Assembly: GCA_021229015.1 (NCBI GenBank)
Contig: CM037781.1
Coordinates: 63,794,227 to 63,858,226, forward strand
Source: Solen grandis
Taxonomy: Eukaryota > Mollusca > Bivalvia > Adapedonta > Solenidae
Length of the DNA: 64,000 bases
Reading direction: 5' to 3'
In this document: piece by piece, positions 34,586-46,480 of the stretch
How the letters are laid out: every line of letters starts with the position of its first letter
Position numbering within the stretch: position 1 is the stretch's first letter
Translations under genes and position numbers: made by a program
Notes under the pieces: generated by a model
The model's database searches: none
What the model was told of the DNA's origin: nothing
The model's input: the letters and a program-made list of their open reading frames with translations, nothing else

Positions 34586-36844
34586 TAAACACGTGTAAGC
34601 GAAACAAATCAAAGAAATGTTTTCTGGTTTAAATGGTTATGGTGATAGTATCCTTTATTAAACAGTTCAAAGTACTCTATCTTGTGTCAGAGCTATGTAT
34701 AAACGAACCATTGACTTACAGACGAGGAATATAGAAAACAGAGCCACTGTGAAACGAAATGATTAGTTCATTAATGAATCAAGGGGAATCTCTGTTTAAA
34801 ATATTTTTTAATTTTTGCTTTTATGTTTTTGAATATTTTAGTTTATACTGATTGAATACGTTGCATATATTACACGTTACATGTAAATATGTATGTGTTA
34901 TGAAATGATATTGGTATCATGTCGACACCAACCTTACTTCACAGGCAGTTCTATGTGAATATCAAGCATGTTTTCTGATATTCTTCCTCTTCATTTTTTT
35001 CTTTCTTTCTCCTTTTTTTTTACATCTCCCCTCCCTCTTTCCCTCTCCTTTTCACACTCATGTTTTTTTTTGTTGTTGTTGTTTTTTAAATAAAAAATAT
35101 GTGACCAGATGGGCTTAATTACAGATTTTAAGCGAAAAGGTTTATGGTGTAAAAAGTATTGCTGACTGAATAGTTTCCACCTTATCTATTGTCAAAGTTA
35201 ATGTATATTAATTGGATTTTGATTAAGTAATTAATGTACAGATTATTTCACAACTACTTCCATATTCCTTTATATTGGGTTAATTTGTATAATTGGCCTA
35301 CTTAATTGTTTTTTAGTAGTAGGTATACAGCATTGGAGATTTTCAGATAATAATCTATAGAAAGGTCAATCTAAGACCAAAGAAAATCAGACATAAAAGA
35401 ATTTGGAAGGTGGAAAGACACTTGATAGGAGTTATTTGGATATGCAACTTCAGAACATTCCCTGCTTTTCCTTATTGATAAACAGTACAGTAGTATAGAA
35501 GGACTTCAATCTCTTACTTTTAAGGATTCTCTTTTTGCATTCAATTTGTCTGATTGTGATTTTTTTTTTCTGAGTGTGATTTTTTTCGCCCTCTACAGAT
35601 CTGTACAGTATTTCAGGCATAGAAGCCATGTAGAACCACCAACCTACTGCAAGCCAGCTGGAAAGTTTGTTCACAAGAAATATCTTTAGTGCTTAGACAG
35701 TTATTTGAAGCTACAGGTACTGCATGATTTAGATTGATAGTAAAAAAGTATATCTATTTTGAATTCAAATAGATCTAGCCTTAATGAAAGCAAATAATTA
35801 TCTATCATTATGAAATTATCCAACTTTCCACAAAATCTCTCTCTCACACACTCAGAGTTTTACACTCATCAAAGATCAGAAAATATGTATTTTACCCGTT
35901 GTTCACTAAAATTCCTCTTTAGTTCCCTCAGACCTAGCTCATCCAGGATAGCATCCATATCAGGATCACAGAAAGGTTATGGGTTAGATCTGTTAAAGAA
36001 TGTTTTATCATAAGATATATAAAGAAAATTGAAAAAAAACAAAACAAAAAAACATTCAAAATCTCGATAAGTCCTGTTAAACATGATAAATATTTACATA
36101 ATACAATAAAAGTGTGTAGGCTTATATCTATAAGTCACATACTATGTCAAGATCTATCCTCAAGTATTGAGTTCTCTTACTATTGGTATTCTCAAGCTTT
36201 TTATACAAATTCAATACTAAACGTCATGTATGATGTGTGAAGTAATTTAACAGAGAAATAATTGACAATAAACAGAATTGATGTATCATTTTTTTTCTGA
36301 TTCATTAATGCATTAAAATTTTTAAAAAAAAAATCATTTGAAATTGATGAAGAGGTAACATTTTTCTACCATTTTCACAAATGCTCCTTTTTATCATTTT
36401 TAAGCCACTAGTCAACACTCAGCAAGCAGACGATCACTTATTTATGTAAACCAACAAAAAAAGAACCTAAGTGCAACTGTTGTTCATTGATTTTACCTCT
36501 GTATGTGCACATTACCCATGGCAAACTCATTTGAAGTTCATTGTCGAGAACTGCAGACATAATAATAATATTCTGACTGTTATTGGATATTGAAAGTTAT
36601 TTTTTAAGTCTGCTTTTTAAAACCTTAGACAGTTTATTACATTTGAAGGATTTAAATAGATCTATATCATATATGATATGAAAGTGAGAGATCGTGTAGG
36701 TATTTTCTTTGAACCAAATACTCCAGGATATTTGAATGTCGGTAGGGTCGTTGGGTCCTTAAAATTTATCTTGATTCCATGAAATACGTATCACTTACCG
36801 TGCAGTAATTAGAGAAATAAAGCGTCTGCGCCTGAAAAAAGGTT
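34586..36844. other. AT-rich interior between the two CpG-rich inverted copies
   Basis: About 2.26 kb with homopolymers and no convincing reading frame. It could be the interior of one composite element, or host DNA between two separate insertions. Confidence 0.45.
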
Positions 36845-37300
36845 TCTGCGCATGCGTACAATATGTACCGGAAGGCGAATTGCGAAATATTGAATTCTCG
36901 CCTGGCGGGTTGGCGGGGCGCCGAAAAAAAACGGGGCGAGATTTCGCCCCGAAATGCGAAATGTTTGATTCTCGCCTGGCGGGTTGGCGGGGCGCCAGGC
37001 GAAATGTCGAAAAGACGAAATATTGATTATTTCGTGCCGCGGGGCGACATTTCGCCCCGAAATGTCAAAATCTCGGGACGAGATTTCGGGGCGAAAGGTC
37101 GAAAACACGAAATGTCGGAGATTTCGTTGCGAAATGACAAAATATTATGTTTCGTGTTGCGGGGCGAAATTTCGAGTTTTCGCCCCGAAATCTCGCCCCG
37201 AAACTCTGGCATTTTCGTGTTTTCGACCTTTCGCCCCGAAATCTCGCCCCGAGATTCCGACATTTCGGGGCGAAACTTCGCCCCGCAACACGAAATCCGT
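36845..37300 (-). mobile_element. CpG-rich nested-palindrome element, copy 2 (inverted, longer)
   Basis: Starts with TGCGCATGCGTACAATATGT and CCGGAAGGCG and ends with CCCCGCAACACGAAAT, the mirror of copy 1. It holds extra segments missing from copy 1, including a second GCCTGGCGGGTTGGCGGGGC block (36901 and 36976). Internal inverted pairs (TTCGTGTTGCGGGGCGAAAT near 37149 against its complement near 37272) would fold into a long hairpin. Confidence 0.8.
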
Positions 37301-37305
37301 ATTTT

Positions 37306-38130
37306 GATGGCCTTATTACGGAAAAGAAAGGGCCATGGAATGCCCTTAGCAAGATACGTGGCAATGATGCAGGCCTTATTAACAGGACACAGAACCATTT
37401 AATGCTGGCCTTATTAACATGACACGGAGCCATTAAATGCTGGGCTTATTAACAGGACACAAAGCTATGGAATGATGGCCTTATTAACAGGATTCGAAGC
37501 CATTGAATGTTGGGCTTATTAACAGGACACGGAGACATTGAATGAAGGCCTTATAAACAAGATACGGAGATATTGAAGACTGGCCTTATTAACATAAACA
37601 CGGTGCTTTTGAATGCAGGCCTTATTAACAGGACACGTAGTCATTGAATGCAGACCTTATTAACAAGATACGGAGCCATGCAATGCTGGCCTTTTAACAG
37701 GAACATGAGCAATGCAATGCTGGTCTATTACTAGGACAGGGGCATGGAATGCTGGCCTTATTAATAGGACAGGGAGCTATTGAATGCTGGCCTTATTAAC
37801 AGGACACGGTGCTATTGAATGCAGGCCTTATTAACCTGACACGGAGCCATTGAATGTTGGCCTAATTAACAGGACACAGAACCTTTGAATGCTTGCCTTA
37901 TGAGCTATTGAATGCTGGCCTTATAACAGGGCACGGAGCCATGGAATACAGACCTTATTAACCGGACACGAAGACAATTAATTCAGGCCCTTTTAACAGG
38001 ACTCAGGGTCATTGAATGCTGGGGTTATTAACAGGACACGAAGCCTTGGAATGCAGGTCTCATTTACAGGACTCTTACTCTTTGGATGCAAGCCTTATTA
38101 ACAGGACACTGAGGAATTGAAAGCTGTTTT
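37306..38130. repeat. Minisatellite, about 35 bp unit
   Basis: About 22 imperfect units of GGCCTTATTAACAGGACACG plus GAGCCATTGAATGCT. Variants substitute GGGCTTATT, AACATGACAC or drop parts. It begins within 10 bp of the end of the CpG-rich copy 2. Confidence 0.9.
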
Positions 38131-38249
38131 TATTCATAATGCCGTACGTTAAAATCTCACGTACTGTAGAATCATTTTCGAGGAGGGGAATATTTTGTTG
38201 GTTTTATGTGTCTATCTATGAATATTAATCACAACGGAAACACTCGGAA

Positions 38250-38259
38250 GAGAGAGAGG

Positions 38260-38291
<32 letters not shown>
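38250..38291. repeat. (AG)n microsatellite
   Basis: An AG run with one GGGGTG interruption. Confidence 0.9.
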
Positions 38292-38295
<4 letters not shown>

Positions 38296-38309
38296 TCTTG
38301 TATTACTAT

Positions 38310-38540
38310 CTTAGCGAGGTATCAAATGTATGACTCATACCACACTATTGCGATTTGTACCTCGATCTGTATGTTGTCAAAGCGAGGTACATTTTCCGAG
38401 GTAAACTTCAGTATGTAATTCAAAATTGAAACTAACCACTATTTCAGCCCCAACACCAACCCAAACATAAAAGCTGCATACAAAAAAGACCCCGTACCCT
38501 GACCCAGACACTGAAAACTACAAACCGATGTACAAGATTT
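38310..38540 (-). repeat. Dispersed repeat copy (CGAGGTA family)
   Basis: Reverse complement of 470-715 over about 200 bp, except that a 16 bp core (38396-38411) keeps the opposite orientation. Confidence 0.55.
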
Positions 38541-39168
38541 TTACCTTACAAGTTTAGCCACACACACACAGACACACAGAGTTAAGCAAATGCCTGAATT
38601 GATATAAGCATTCTTGGTCTTGTGTTACGTCATAATTAAAACAATAGTATAAGAATCAATTCTAGTATCATTAAATTTCTAATTTTAGGTGACTATATAG
38701 TGAGGTAAATCTGTTTGATAATCATAGTTACAATGTCAATTTTCGGTATAATTTTTTTTTTTGCCACCCAAGCTTACGAAAAAAAAAAATGCGGTGTCGT
38801 AGTTATAGTTTGTTTGATGAACACCTTTTTAGTCTTACAATATTTCGATGATTTTAAAATTACGATGTAAATTTTCGTCATAATGATTTTTATGTCAATG
38901 ATTTTTATATCACCATCATCATCAAGGGAGAAAAAATAAAATAGATGACAATAGCTTAGAAAACTGTTTTGTTATCTCTTTTTCAACCAACAATTGTAAA
39001 AGATAGATAGATATGCGTACTAACATATGTTATAATGTATGTTACATCTGAAACTTAAATAAAATATCAAAATGCGGATTGAAAATATACATGGCAATGA
39101 TACTTACGATATTTTAGCGGGTTACGTGAACGTTCCTCTTGTTGTAAGATTACGGAAAAAAAACTGCG
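38541..39168. other. Sequence upstream of the RT frame
   Basis: AT-rich, no reading frame. The segment just before 39169 may be truncated retrotransposon 5' sequence, but I see no endonuclease motif. Confidence 0.4.
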
Positions 39169-40968
39169 ATGTCAAAACTAAAGCGTAAAGACAATCCAAA
39201 GAGTTACAGAGCAATAACGTTGTCGTCATCTATACTCAAACTATATGAACTTGTATTACTCAATAGACTTCAGACAGAAATAACAATTGATATCAATCCT
39301 TTACAAGGGGGGTTTCAACAGGGGATAGGATGTAACATGACGTCATATCTAGTAAAAGAATGTGAAAATTATTGTAAGGAAAATGGTAGTAAACTTTTTG
39401 CTTGTTATCTTGATACAATGACAGCCTTTGATAAAGTCTGGCATGATGGCTTATTTTATAAATTGCATCAAATGAAAATTTCACATAAACTCTGGTTGTC
39501 TGTAGTGGAAATGCATTCTGATATGTATAGTTGTGTAATGATGAATGGTTACAAATCGCACTGGTTCCCTGTTCTCCAAGGAACCAGACAAGGGGGCTCT
39601 TGGTCACCTTTTCTCTATCACCTGTATATAAACGACCTTATAACGGAACTTACAACTTTAGGTCGTGGTCTGTCAATCGGTCCGTTTAGCGTTTGTGCGC
39701 CAACGGTCGCTGATGACATGCTTCTTTTATCATTGTCAATAGCTGGTCTTCAGACAATGATTGATACCTGTTATAAATATTCGTGTAAATGGAGATTTCA
39801 ATATAATTCATCAAAATGTGCGATAATTGTATTTAATGAGTCAAAGAAATCAATGCTTAAGGCACGTCGTTCTTTTACAATGGGTAATGAGACCATTAAA
39901 GAAGTTTTAATGTATAAACATTTAGGCGTAGTAGTACAGCCAACTCACATGTCATCTAGTCGAACGTCTACTTATATCACGCAGCTTAGAAAAACATTTT
40001 TCAGTCTGTTAAATTGTGCATTTCATGATAATGGATTAAATCCAATCACATGCAAACGGATATATAATCAAATAGTTTTACCTAAAGCGTTATATGGCTG
40101 CGAGTGTTTGTATAATCTTTCGCAGTCAGAGATCACAAATCTTGAACGAGCTCACCGCTTATGTATTAAATCGTTTCAAGGTATGGCAATCAGGACAAGT
40201 ACTGATATTGCATTAAGTATGATAGGTTGCCTACCCTTATATGCTGAAATTGATTTAAGGAAACTTTCGTTCCTTGGCCAGCTATGCCGTGTAAATGGTA
40301 AATATATTTTAAAGAAAATATTTCTATACAGATGGTTTCAATTTCGTTTGAATAAGTCTGTTTCTGGTTTTTGTTCTGATATTTATGCCATTTTAAGATC
40401 TTACTCTCTTGAACACTATATCGACGACTACTTAGATACAGGTATATTTCCCAGCAAGTATAGATGGAAAGTTATAATAAAAAATAAGATTTGGAATACA
40501 GTGAAAGACGCCTGGTATCAAAGAATAAGTGCTCAAAATTTTGTACGTTTTAGATCTATTCATTGTCAGTTTGGTGTATCATCTATTTGGACTTATGTGT
40601 CCAATTATCCTCGAAAAGTGTACAATTGTAAATCAGTAGCTAAATTTATAACGTACACATCTCGTTTTAATGAATCTTGTATAAAATGCCGTTTAATCAC
40701 CGGCGATGTCTGTCTTACAGACCATATACTTCTTGATTGTCAGGCACTTGAATCACACAGAGTCAAACTTTTTAGGAATGTTGAAAATGCTTTTGGGAGA
40801 AATGTCGTTAATTGCTTAAAATCATTTGATAGACAGTGTCTGGTTAACACTTTATTGGGAGTTAAATGTCCTTTATTAGTAACTCTTATTTCCTGTAATT
40901 ATGATGCATTTTTAGGTTTAGTCTTTAGTTATATTCACAAACTCTGGCTTGAATATATTAAAAAATGA
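39169..40968 (+). CDS. Intact reverse transcriptase frame of a 5'-truncated non-LTR retrotransposon
   Basis: 599 codons without a stop. Motifs in order: SYRAITLSS (residue about 13), QGGFQQGIG (about 47), AFDKVWHDGLF (about 86), GTRQGGSWSP (about 138), VADDM (about 180, where YADD is usual), KHLGVVV (about 249) and LPKALYGCE (about 305). The C-terminal finger has C-I-K-C then H-I-L-L-D-C (about residues 504-526). The RT begins at the first conserved block, so the endonuclease is missing. The ATG is probably internal to the original ORF2. Its intactness suggests a recent insertion. The TCA-rich tail after the 3' UTR fits non-LTR integration. The clade is uncertain (I/Nimb- or Jockey-like). Confidence 0.85.
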   Translation: MSKLKRKDNPKSYRAITLSSSILKLYELVLLNRLQTEITIDINPLQGGFQQGIGCNMTSYLVKECENYCKENGSKLFACYLDTMTAFDKVWHDGLFYKLHQMKISHKLWLSVVEMHSDMYSCVMMNGYKSHWFPVLQGTRQGGSWSPFLYHLYINDLITELTTLGRGLSIGPFSVCAPTVADDMLLLSLSIAGLQTMIDTCYKYSCKWRFQYNSSKCAIIVFNESKKSMLKARRSFTMGNETIKEVLMYKHLGVVVQPTHMSSSRTSTYITQLRKTFFSLLNCAFHDNGLNPITCKRIYNQIVLPKALYGCECLYNLSQSEITNLERAHRLCIKSFQGMAIRTSTDIALSMIGCLPLYAEIDLRKLSFLGQLCRVNGKYILKKIFLYRWFQFRLNKSVSGFCSDIYAILRSYSLEHYIDDYLDTGIFPSKYRWKVIIKNKIWNTVKDAWYQRISAQNFVRFRSIHCQFGVSSIWTYVSNYPRKVYNCKSVAKFITYTSRFNESCIKCRLITGDVCLTDHILLDCQALESHRVKLFRNVENAFGRNVVNCLKSFDRQCLVNTLLGVKCPLLVTLISCNYDAFLGLVFSYIHKLWLEYIKK

Positions 40969-41268
40969 TTTTCCAATTTAATACTTAATGTATACACATT
41001 ATTTTTTTCTTCTCACTGGTCTGATGAGAAGTTGATATAACGTGTATATTTTCAGTCATCTCCCATGTGTCTGCAATCGATTTGTCAGCTTATGTTTCGT
41101 TTCGATAAGATGACAACATATTCGATTGATATGCTTTAACCTATTTGTGTTATTTTTTATTCATATGAATTTATACGCTAATATGATTTTGTATATTTTT
41201 GGAATATGACATCATCGTTATCGTTATCGTTATCATCATCATCATCATCATCATCATCGTCGTCGTCG

Positions 41269-41311
<43 letters not shown>

Positions 41312-41330
41312 AATCATCATCATCATTTTT
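40969..41330 (+). mobile_element. 3' UTR and (TCA)n tail of the retrotransposon
   Basis: A non-coding stretch follows the TGA, then GTTATC repeats and (TCA)n from about 41215 to 41328, with an internal TCG variant block. A second TCA-rich patch is at 41430-41486. Some non-LTR families end in short tandem repeats rather than poly(A). Confidence 0.6.
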
Positions 41331-41486
41331 TGATAATTTGTATCATGTTTGAAATATTAGTTAAAACATTAACTCATGTTTATCCATATCCATTGTGTAT
41401 TGTTGCAGTGACACATAGCTGCTACTCCGTTATCATCATCACCATCATCATCATCATCAACAACAACATCTTCATCATCATCATTG

Positions 41487-43237
41487 GATCATTTGTCATT
41501 ATTGTTTTTTATTTATCACCTTGAATGATGTCTTCATGTAAGTTATCTTTGTGTATCGTTATATTTAATTGCATATATATTTTTTGTAATCTTCAGTAAT
41601 GGAGGAAATAAAGATATATATTCTAATTACCCAATACAGATGTGTGTGCATGCCTCTAATTATACAACATCTAACATGGTCACAACTGCCACATTTAAGT
41701 AAAGTTAGACCATATCATATCAACGAATGTAGCTAGTTGTATAAGAGTAACTGTTGGTTTCACCAGTCCAGTGGGACACTTAAATGGCTTGATGCACAGA
41801 ACTATTAAAAAAAAAGCTTATTGAAATCTTGAAAATTGTAGCGATGTTTTCTACTGTGTTCATGCCTTATGTTTTAAAGAGAAAAAATAAACAGAAGAAA
41901 CAAGAAGCATACTGCCAGGTTCTAGTAGGCACTGCTCAGTGACCACCGACAGTGAGTCCTTTTTTTATCACTGTGAAGACATCTTAAGAAAACAACAACA
42001 ACAAAAGAAAATAAAAAAATAAAAAAAAAAAAAACGGTTTCATTGAGTGTTTATTCAAGTTTTGTTCGATTGAATTACGAAAAACTGAATATAAATTCTG
42101 AGAAGAACTCATCATAGGAATTCTCATTATATGATTATGTTTCGAATTTCATAAGAAATAAACCTTCAATATAAAAAAAACCACTTTGCTTTTCAGGGGA
42201 GATAATTTATCGTTTCGGGGTGGGCGATATACCACGAAAAGAAAAGTATCAGGGGGAGATAATCAAAATAACTTAAGACACTGAATGTCTTGTTAATATG
42301 TCCTTTGGTTTCACATAGTTTGACATATTGAAGCTTATTTTGTCCAGTTATGCTTGTATGTTTTTGATAAAATTGTGAAAAATGATGGCTATTAAGATAG
42401 GAAAACCTTAACTATATTAAGATATATAATTTTCAACAAATCAGTTGGACGAATCACCGGGCATATCTAACATTACCTGGTTACCAAACACACGCTTTCA
42501 ATAAATAAAAAAAAATGTCCGAAAAAGGTCCAATATTAAAAATGAACTAACCCAGAAGAACGTGAATGCAGATAGACAAGACATACGGAGAGAGGATTAT
42601 ACATGATTATTGAGAATACAGACACCGGCTTGGAACGGTATGTTAATTTAATATTTAAGATAAGACATAACATGCTGGGTTTCATTTTTTTTTTGTCAGG
42701 AAATAAATACACTTTGTATATTAGAATTAGGCCTATTTTTCAATAAATACGCAATGCATAAATACTTTTTTGAGTTTTGAGGATGTTTTATTTAATTCAT
42801 TATAGATTTTTCAAACAAATATGTAACTGACTATGTATAAAAAAATAATGTACACTCCACGTGTTCTTGGGGGTAAATATCAAAATTCAAATCTGGATAG
42901 GCAATAGTCACAGCCCACTTTAGTGGCATAAAATAATAGGTTTAAAAATGAATTTTTATACTTAATGTTGTTATTTAAATGGGTCTATAAAAGCATTCAA
43001 CCAAAACAATTTCTCTTGCAAAGAAGAAAAAAAAGAAAAGAAGAACCCCCTGTCTTTTGTGTTACGACAAATCATGCAAAGTTTTGCAAAGGCTGTAGTG
43101 AGTCAGGAAAGTAAAAATGCAAAATAATATTAGTTAACGATACAGTGTCGAACGTTTCTTACATCTTTCAAATAGCTAGTATATCAGATGAGGAATACTT
43201 AAATTCGCATGCGCTGTCCTCTATGAGATTGGCTATA
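41487..43237. other. Intergenic, nothing recognised
   Basis: AT-rich with A homopolymers. No gene or repeat family identified. Confidence 0.5.
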
Positions 43238-44526
43238 CAGTGGTCCTCACTTATAGCGAACTCGGATAAAGCGAATATTCGGTTATAAGGAACACTTTAG
43301 CTATTTTCCGATTTTCTCCCTATCTTATCTTATATTTAAATCTTTGTTTAAAGCGTATCGCTAATAATGTAACTTCGGTTAGTAGGACCATTTTTTTCTT
43401 GTCCCAAACTAGCATTTTCAAATGCAATTTAGATGTGAGCTGTGAAAATCGATTCCATCCTCGACGAGAAAGGTTTATTTTCACACCTCACCTGTCTATT
43501 TGATTAGCACCATCGTCGAATACCCGCGGCCGGTTGATAGATCATCTATAGGCCGTGGGATATTACTGCTGAAATCGGTCGTTTTAGGGTGTTTCAAATT
43601 ACGCCATTTCATTGGTCGCATCATTTTTAAAACCAATCATAAAGGTCGTTTATAATACAGCTGCCGGACGTAGTAATTTCTTTTAATTGTTTACATGACT
43701 TTCAAGCCTCCGTGCCGAAGAGTGTTGCATTTTCATTGGTAGATTGTCGATAATATAATCAATAACTTCTATATTACGATGGTTTGCTCGCTTATTTTCC
43801 CACGGCACGATGTCATGTAGTGAAACGGAATAAGTCAGCCAGGGGTATTCAACGGCGGATTTGCACATAATACACGTCATTACCGCTCAAATAAAATAAT
43901 AATAATTAGTTACTTTGTGTGTCCAGGGCACAGTTTGTATTTTACGTGTATAGTGCATCTGACTGTGTGCATCTGCGTGCATAGACATGTACACTGTGTG
44001 GTTATACATAGCCACTGAGTGAATTCATTCTATAAAAAATAACTATTCAATGCAACTTATAAAATTATTGTGATTGTCAACTTTCTGTCCACATTATATA
44101 TTCCATAAATTCAATCGGCATATTTTTTTCTGTCCGTATTTGATAGCTAGCATATTATTGCGACAAATGGGTGGAACGATGCATGCTGTTTAAAAAAAGT
44201 GAACAGTAGAGTTTCTTCACAATAAATTATTTCATGAAGGGCTATTAAAATTTGTACGGAATTATGATAAATGAATAATATATATTCAGAATCTACATAC
44301 ATAATTCAGATTCTGTCAGCATACACTTAAGATTTAATAATAAATTTATGATAAATCACAATTCTATCTATCCACTCGTCGAGCATTTAAACTTTGCTAT
44401 GGCAATCTGTTCGCCATATTTAGGTCGTTCATAAGATAATAATGCATTATACTGATTACAAGGTACCTCGGATATAGAGAACAAAAAGCTATGGTCCCGA
44501 CCAGTTCGCTATAAAGAGTTTTACTG
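43238..44526. mobile_element. pogo/Tigger-like non-autonomous DNA transposon
   Basis: The left end CAGTGGTCCTCACTTATAGC-GAACTCGG and the right end (complement: CAGTAAAACTCTTTATAGCG-AACTGGTCGG) are imperfect terminal inverted repeats. They have the CAGT...TATAGCGAAC form I associate with pogo/Tigger elements. TA lies before the left end, but CA follows the right, so the expected TA duplication is not intact. The 1.29 kb interior has no transposase frame. Confidence 0.6.
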
Positions 44527-46480
44527 CACATATGTTGTGATTTACTAACGTTTAAAATCGTTAGTGAGTACTAAGTTAAGTCAGATGTTTGCAAATCATT
44601 TCTTAAAGCAAATACTTTATATGCAGAGCCTTTACAATTTTTTATCATGGTAGGTTAATAAAGTGTTGACTTATTGTCATTAAAATCACTTCAAATATCA
44701 GAAAAGGGTCATTTTCTTTTGAATTGCTCTGATACGTCCGAATAAAAAACACTAAAACCAAAACATATGTACTGTATTTGTTTGATATGTATTACACCAA
44801 TGATTATAAGTGTGAAAACAATGATCAACTTGACAGTGGAAATGGATTCTTTAAGACAACACCTGTACAAACTCGTTCACAACATAAATCCTCTGGAGTG
44901 TAGCAAATATGAAATATGTTATTGTCTAAATATTACACTAAAAGTATACCATTTTACCTTGACTTTTGTTTAAATGACATATAGTGTTCATGATAAGCAA
45001 ATCAATGCTTTAAGTAAATGTTTAAAAACGTAAATGATCTATTTACGAAATATAATTCCAGTGATTTTTACTACTGGTGAAATTTGTGCACATATATGTT
45101 TATTTTGCTTTACTCTCAAAAACACAGCATTTGTAGCATCCATTAAATATGTTAAGTTTTATCAATAATATAATATGCTATGAAAATGTTTATTTTCTTA
45201 CAAAATGATCCATGAAATAAACTTCTTGAAATTTTGCACGGAAAAAAATTAAAATAGAAAGAACAAAAACAATCGTTTGCATTTTCCTTGTAGTTTTGAT
45301 TTTTGATCTTGAATTTGACATTAGATATGAACTTAACCTCTATGAAAATAAACGTACGTAATCATGAAAAAAGCTCTGTACAAAGAAATTTTGCATATTT
45401 ATATTTCTCTTACATAAAATTGTGTTATAAGAAAAATATCGACATATAATACTTTGGCGGCCATCTTGGCGGTCATCTTGGATTTATGAGTTATCACCAA
45501 GTATGCCAATTTATGGAACTGATCCTGTCAAACAATTTAATATACACCATTGCTTATTTAAATAACTGTCCCACATACCCCCTTTTTAAATAACTTTTAT
45601 AGCTCATAATAACCCTACCATTATGTATAATTATACTATATACAAATGTAAAAGTATTCAATAGATAGTTCATGCTTATTTAAAAATGCTTTGAAAATGT
45701 TGATTTTCGATAAAAAAAAAAGGGTTTCCCCTGAAATCAATGTCCATTTGAAATTATAATAAAGCTTTTTGCTCATAATTGTATGTTTCTCAAACTTTGA
45801 CCTTGAATATTACATTGGCTTTGATATAAGAACCACTTTTATTAAAATATATTTCTGCAAAGAACTTTTGCATACTTATATTTTTCAAACATTAAGAATG
45901 AGACAACTACAACCCTGGCGAGTATTTCGGTATAAACTATTGCTGGTTGCAATACCTGGCACGGTTCATAATTTTAGACCCTGATTGTCACCTTACTATA
46001 GTCTCCAAATGACTGAAATACTGGCGGGGCGTTAAACTCAAAACACAACAAAAAACATACATACATACATACATACATACATACGAGGTACGTCGACCAA
46101 TAAAAATGCTGATAACACAAATGAGTACTCTTCAGTTGGAGATCTAATATCTTTAAAGGCATCTCGAAAGGATTGTGGTATCCCACTGAGCCAGGCCCCA
46201 ACCTGCTGTGACCAGACCTGCTAATTGCTGGTCATCACTGCAGGGAGTCTTTGGCCAATATAGACCTAATCTGTCGCAGTAAAATCTCTGATGGGTTAAT
46301 GCAAAACTAAATTACCTGCTAGTATGGAAGTGAGATTGTAGGCTAGTTTTACATAAGCCATAAACATTTTATTGAATGATAGATAATATGTGGGTATGAT
46401 CTCTTACATATTCTTTGTGAAATTTACTAATTGGAGTCAATTTTGTATCTGCATGATTATAAGATTATATATTTAGTACA
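44527..46480. other. Intergenic with diverged direct repeats
   Basis: 45000-45440 and 45660-45900 look like diverged copies of one another (for example GCAAAGAACTTTTGCATAC against CAAAGAAATTTTGCATAT, each followed by TTATATTT). GGCGGCCATCTTGG and GGCGGTCATCTTGG sit in tandem near 45457. No gene recognised. Confidence 0.35.
45995..46084 (+). mobile_element. SINE family B 3' fragment with (CATA)n tail
   Basis: GTCTCCAAATGACTGAAATA followed by CTGGCGGGGCGTTAAACTC matches the 3' end of the copy at 29255-29533. It runs into a CATA microsatellite at 46055-46084. Confidence 0.65.

Noticed and set aside
34233..37402. Several 100-180 codon open frames in the CpG-rich copies
   Set aside because: Palindromic CpG-rich DNA is open in many frames on both strands. 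The peptides are repeats of FRPEISPR-like words.
37306..38130. CRISPR-like direct repeat array
   Set aside because: Units are contiguous and imperfect with no unique spacers, so it is a minisatellite.
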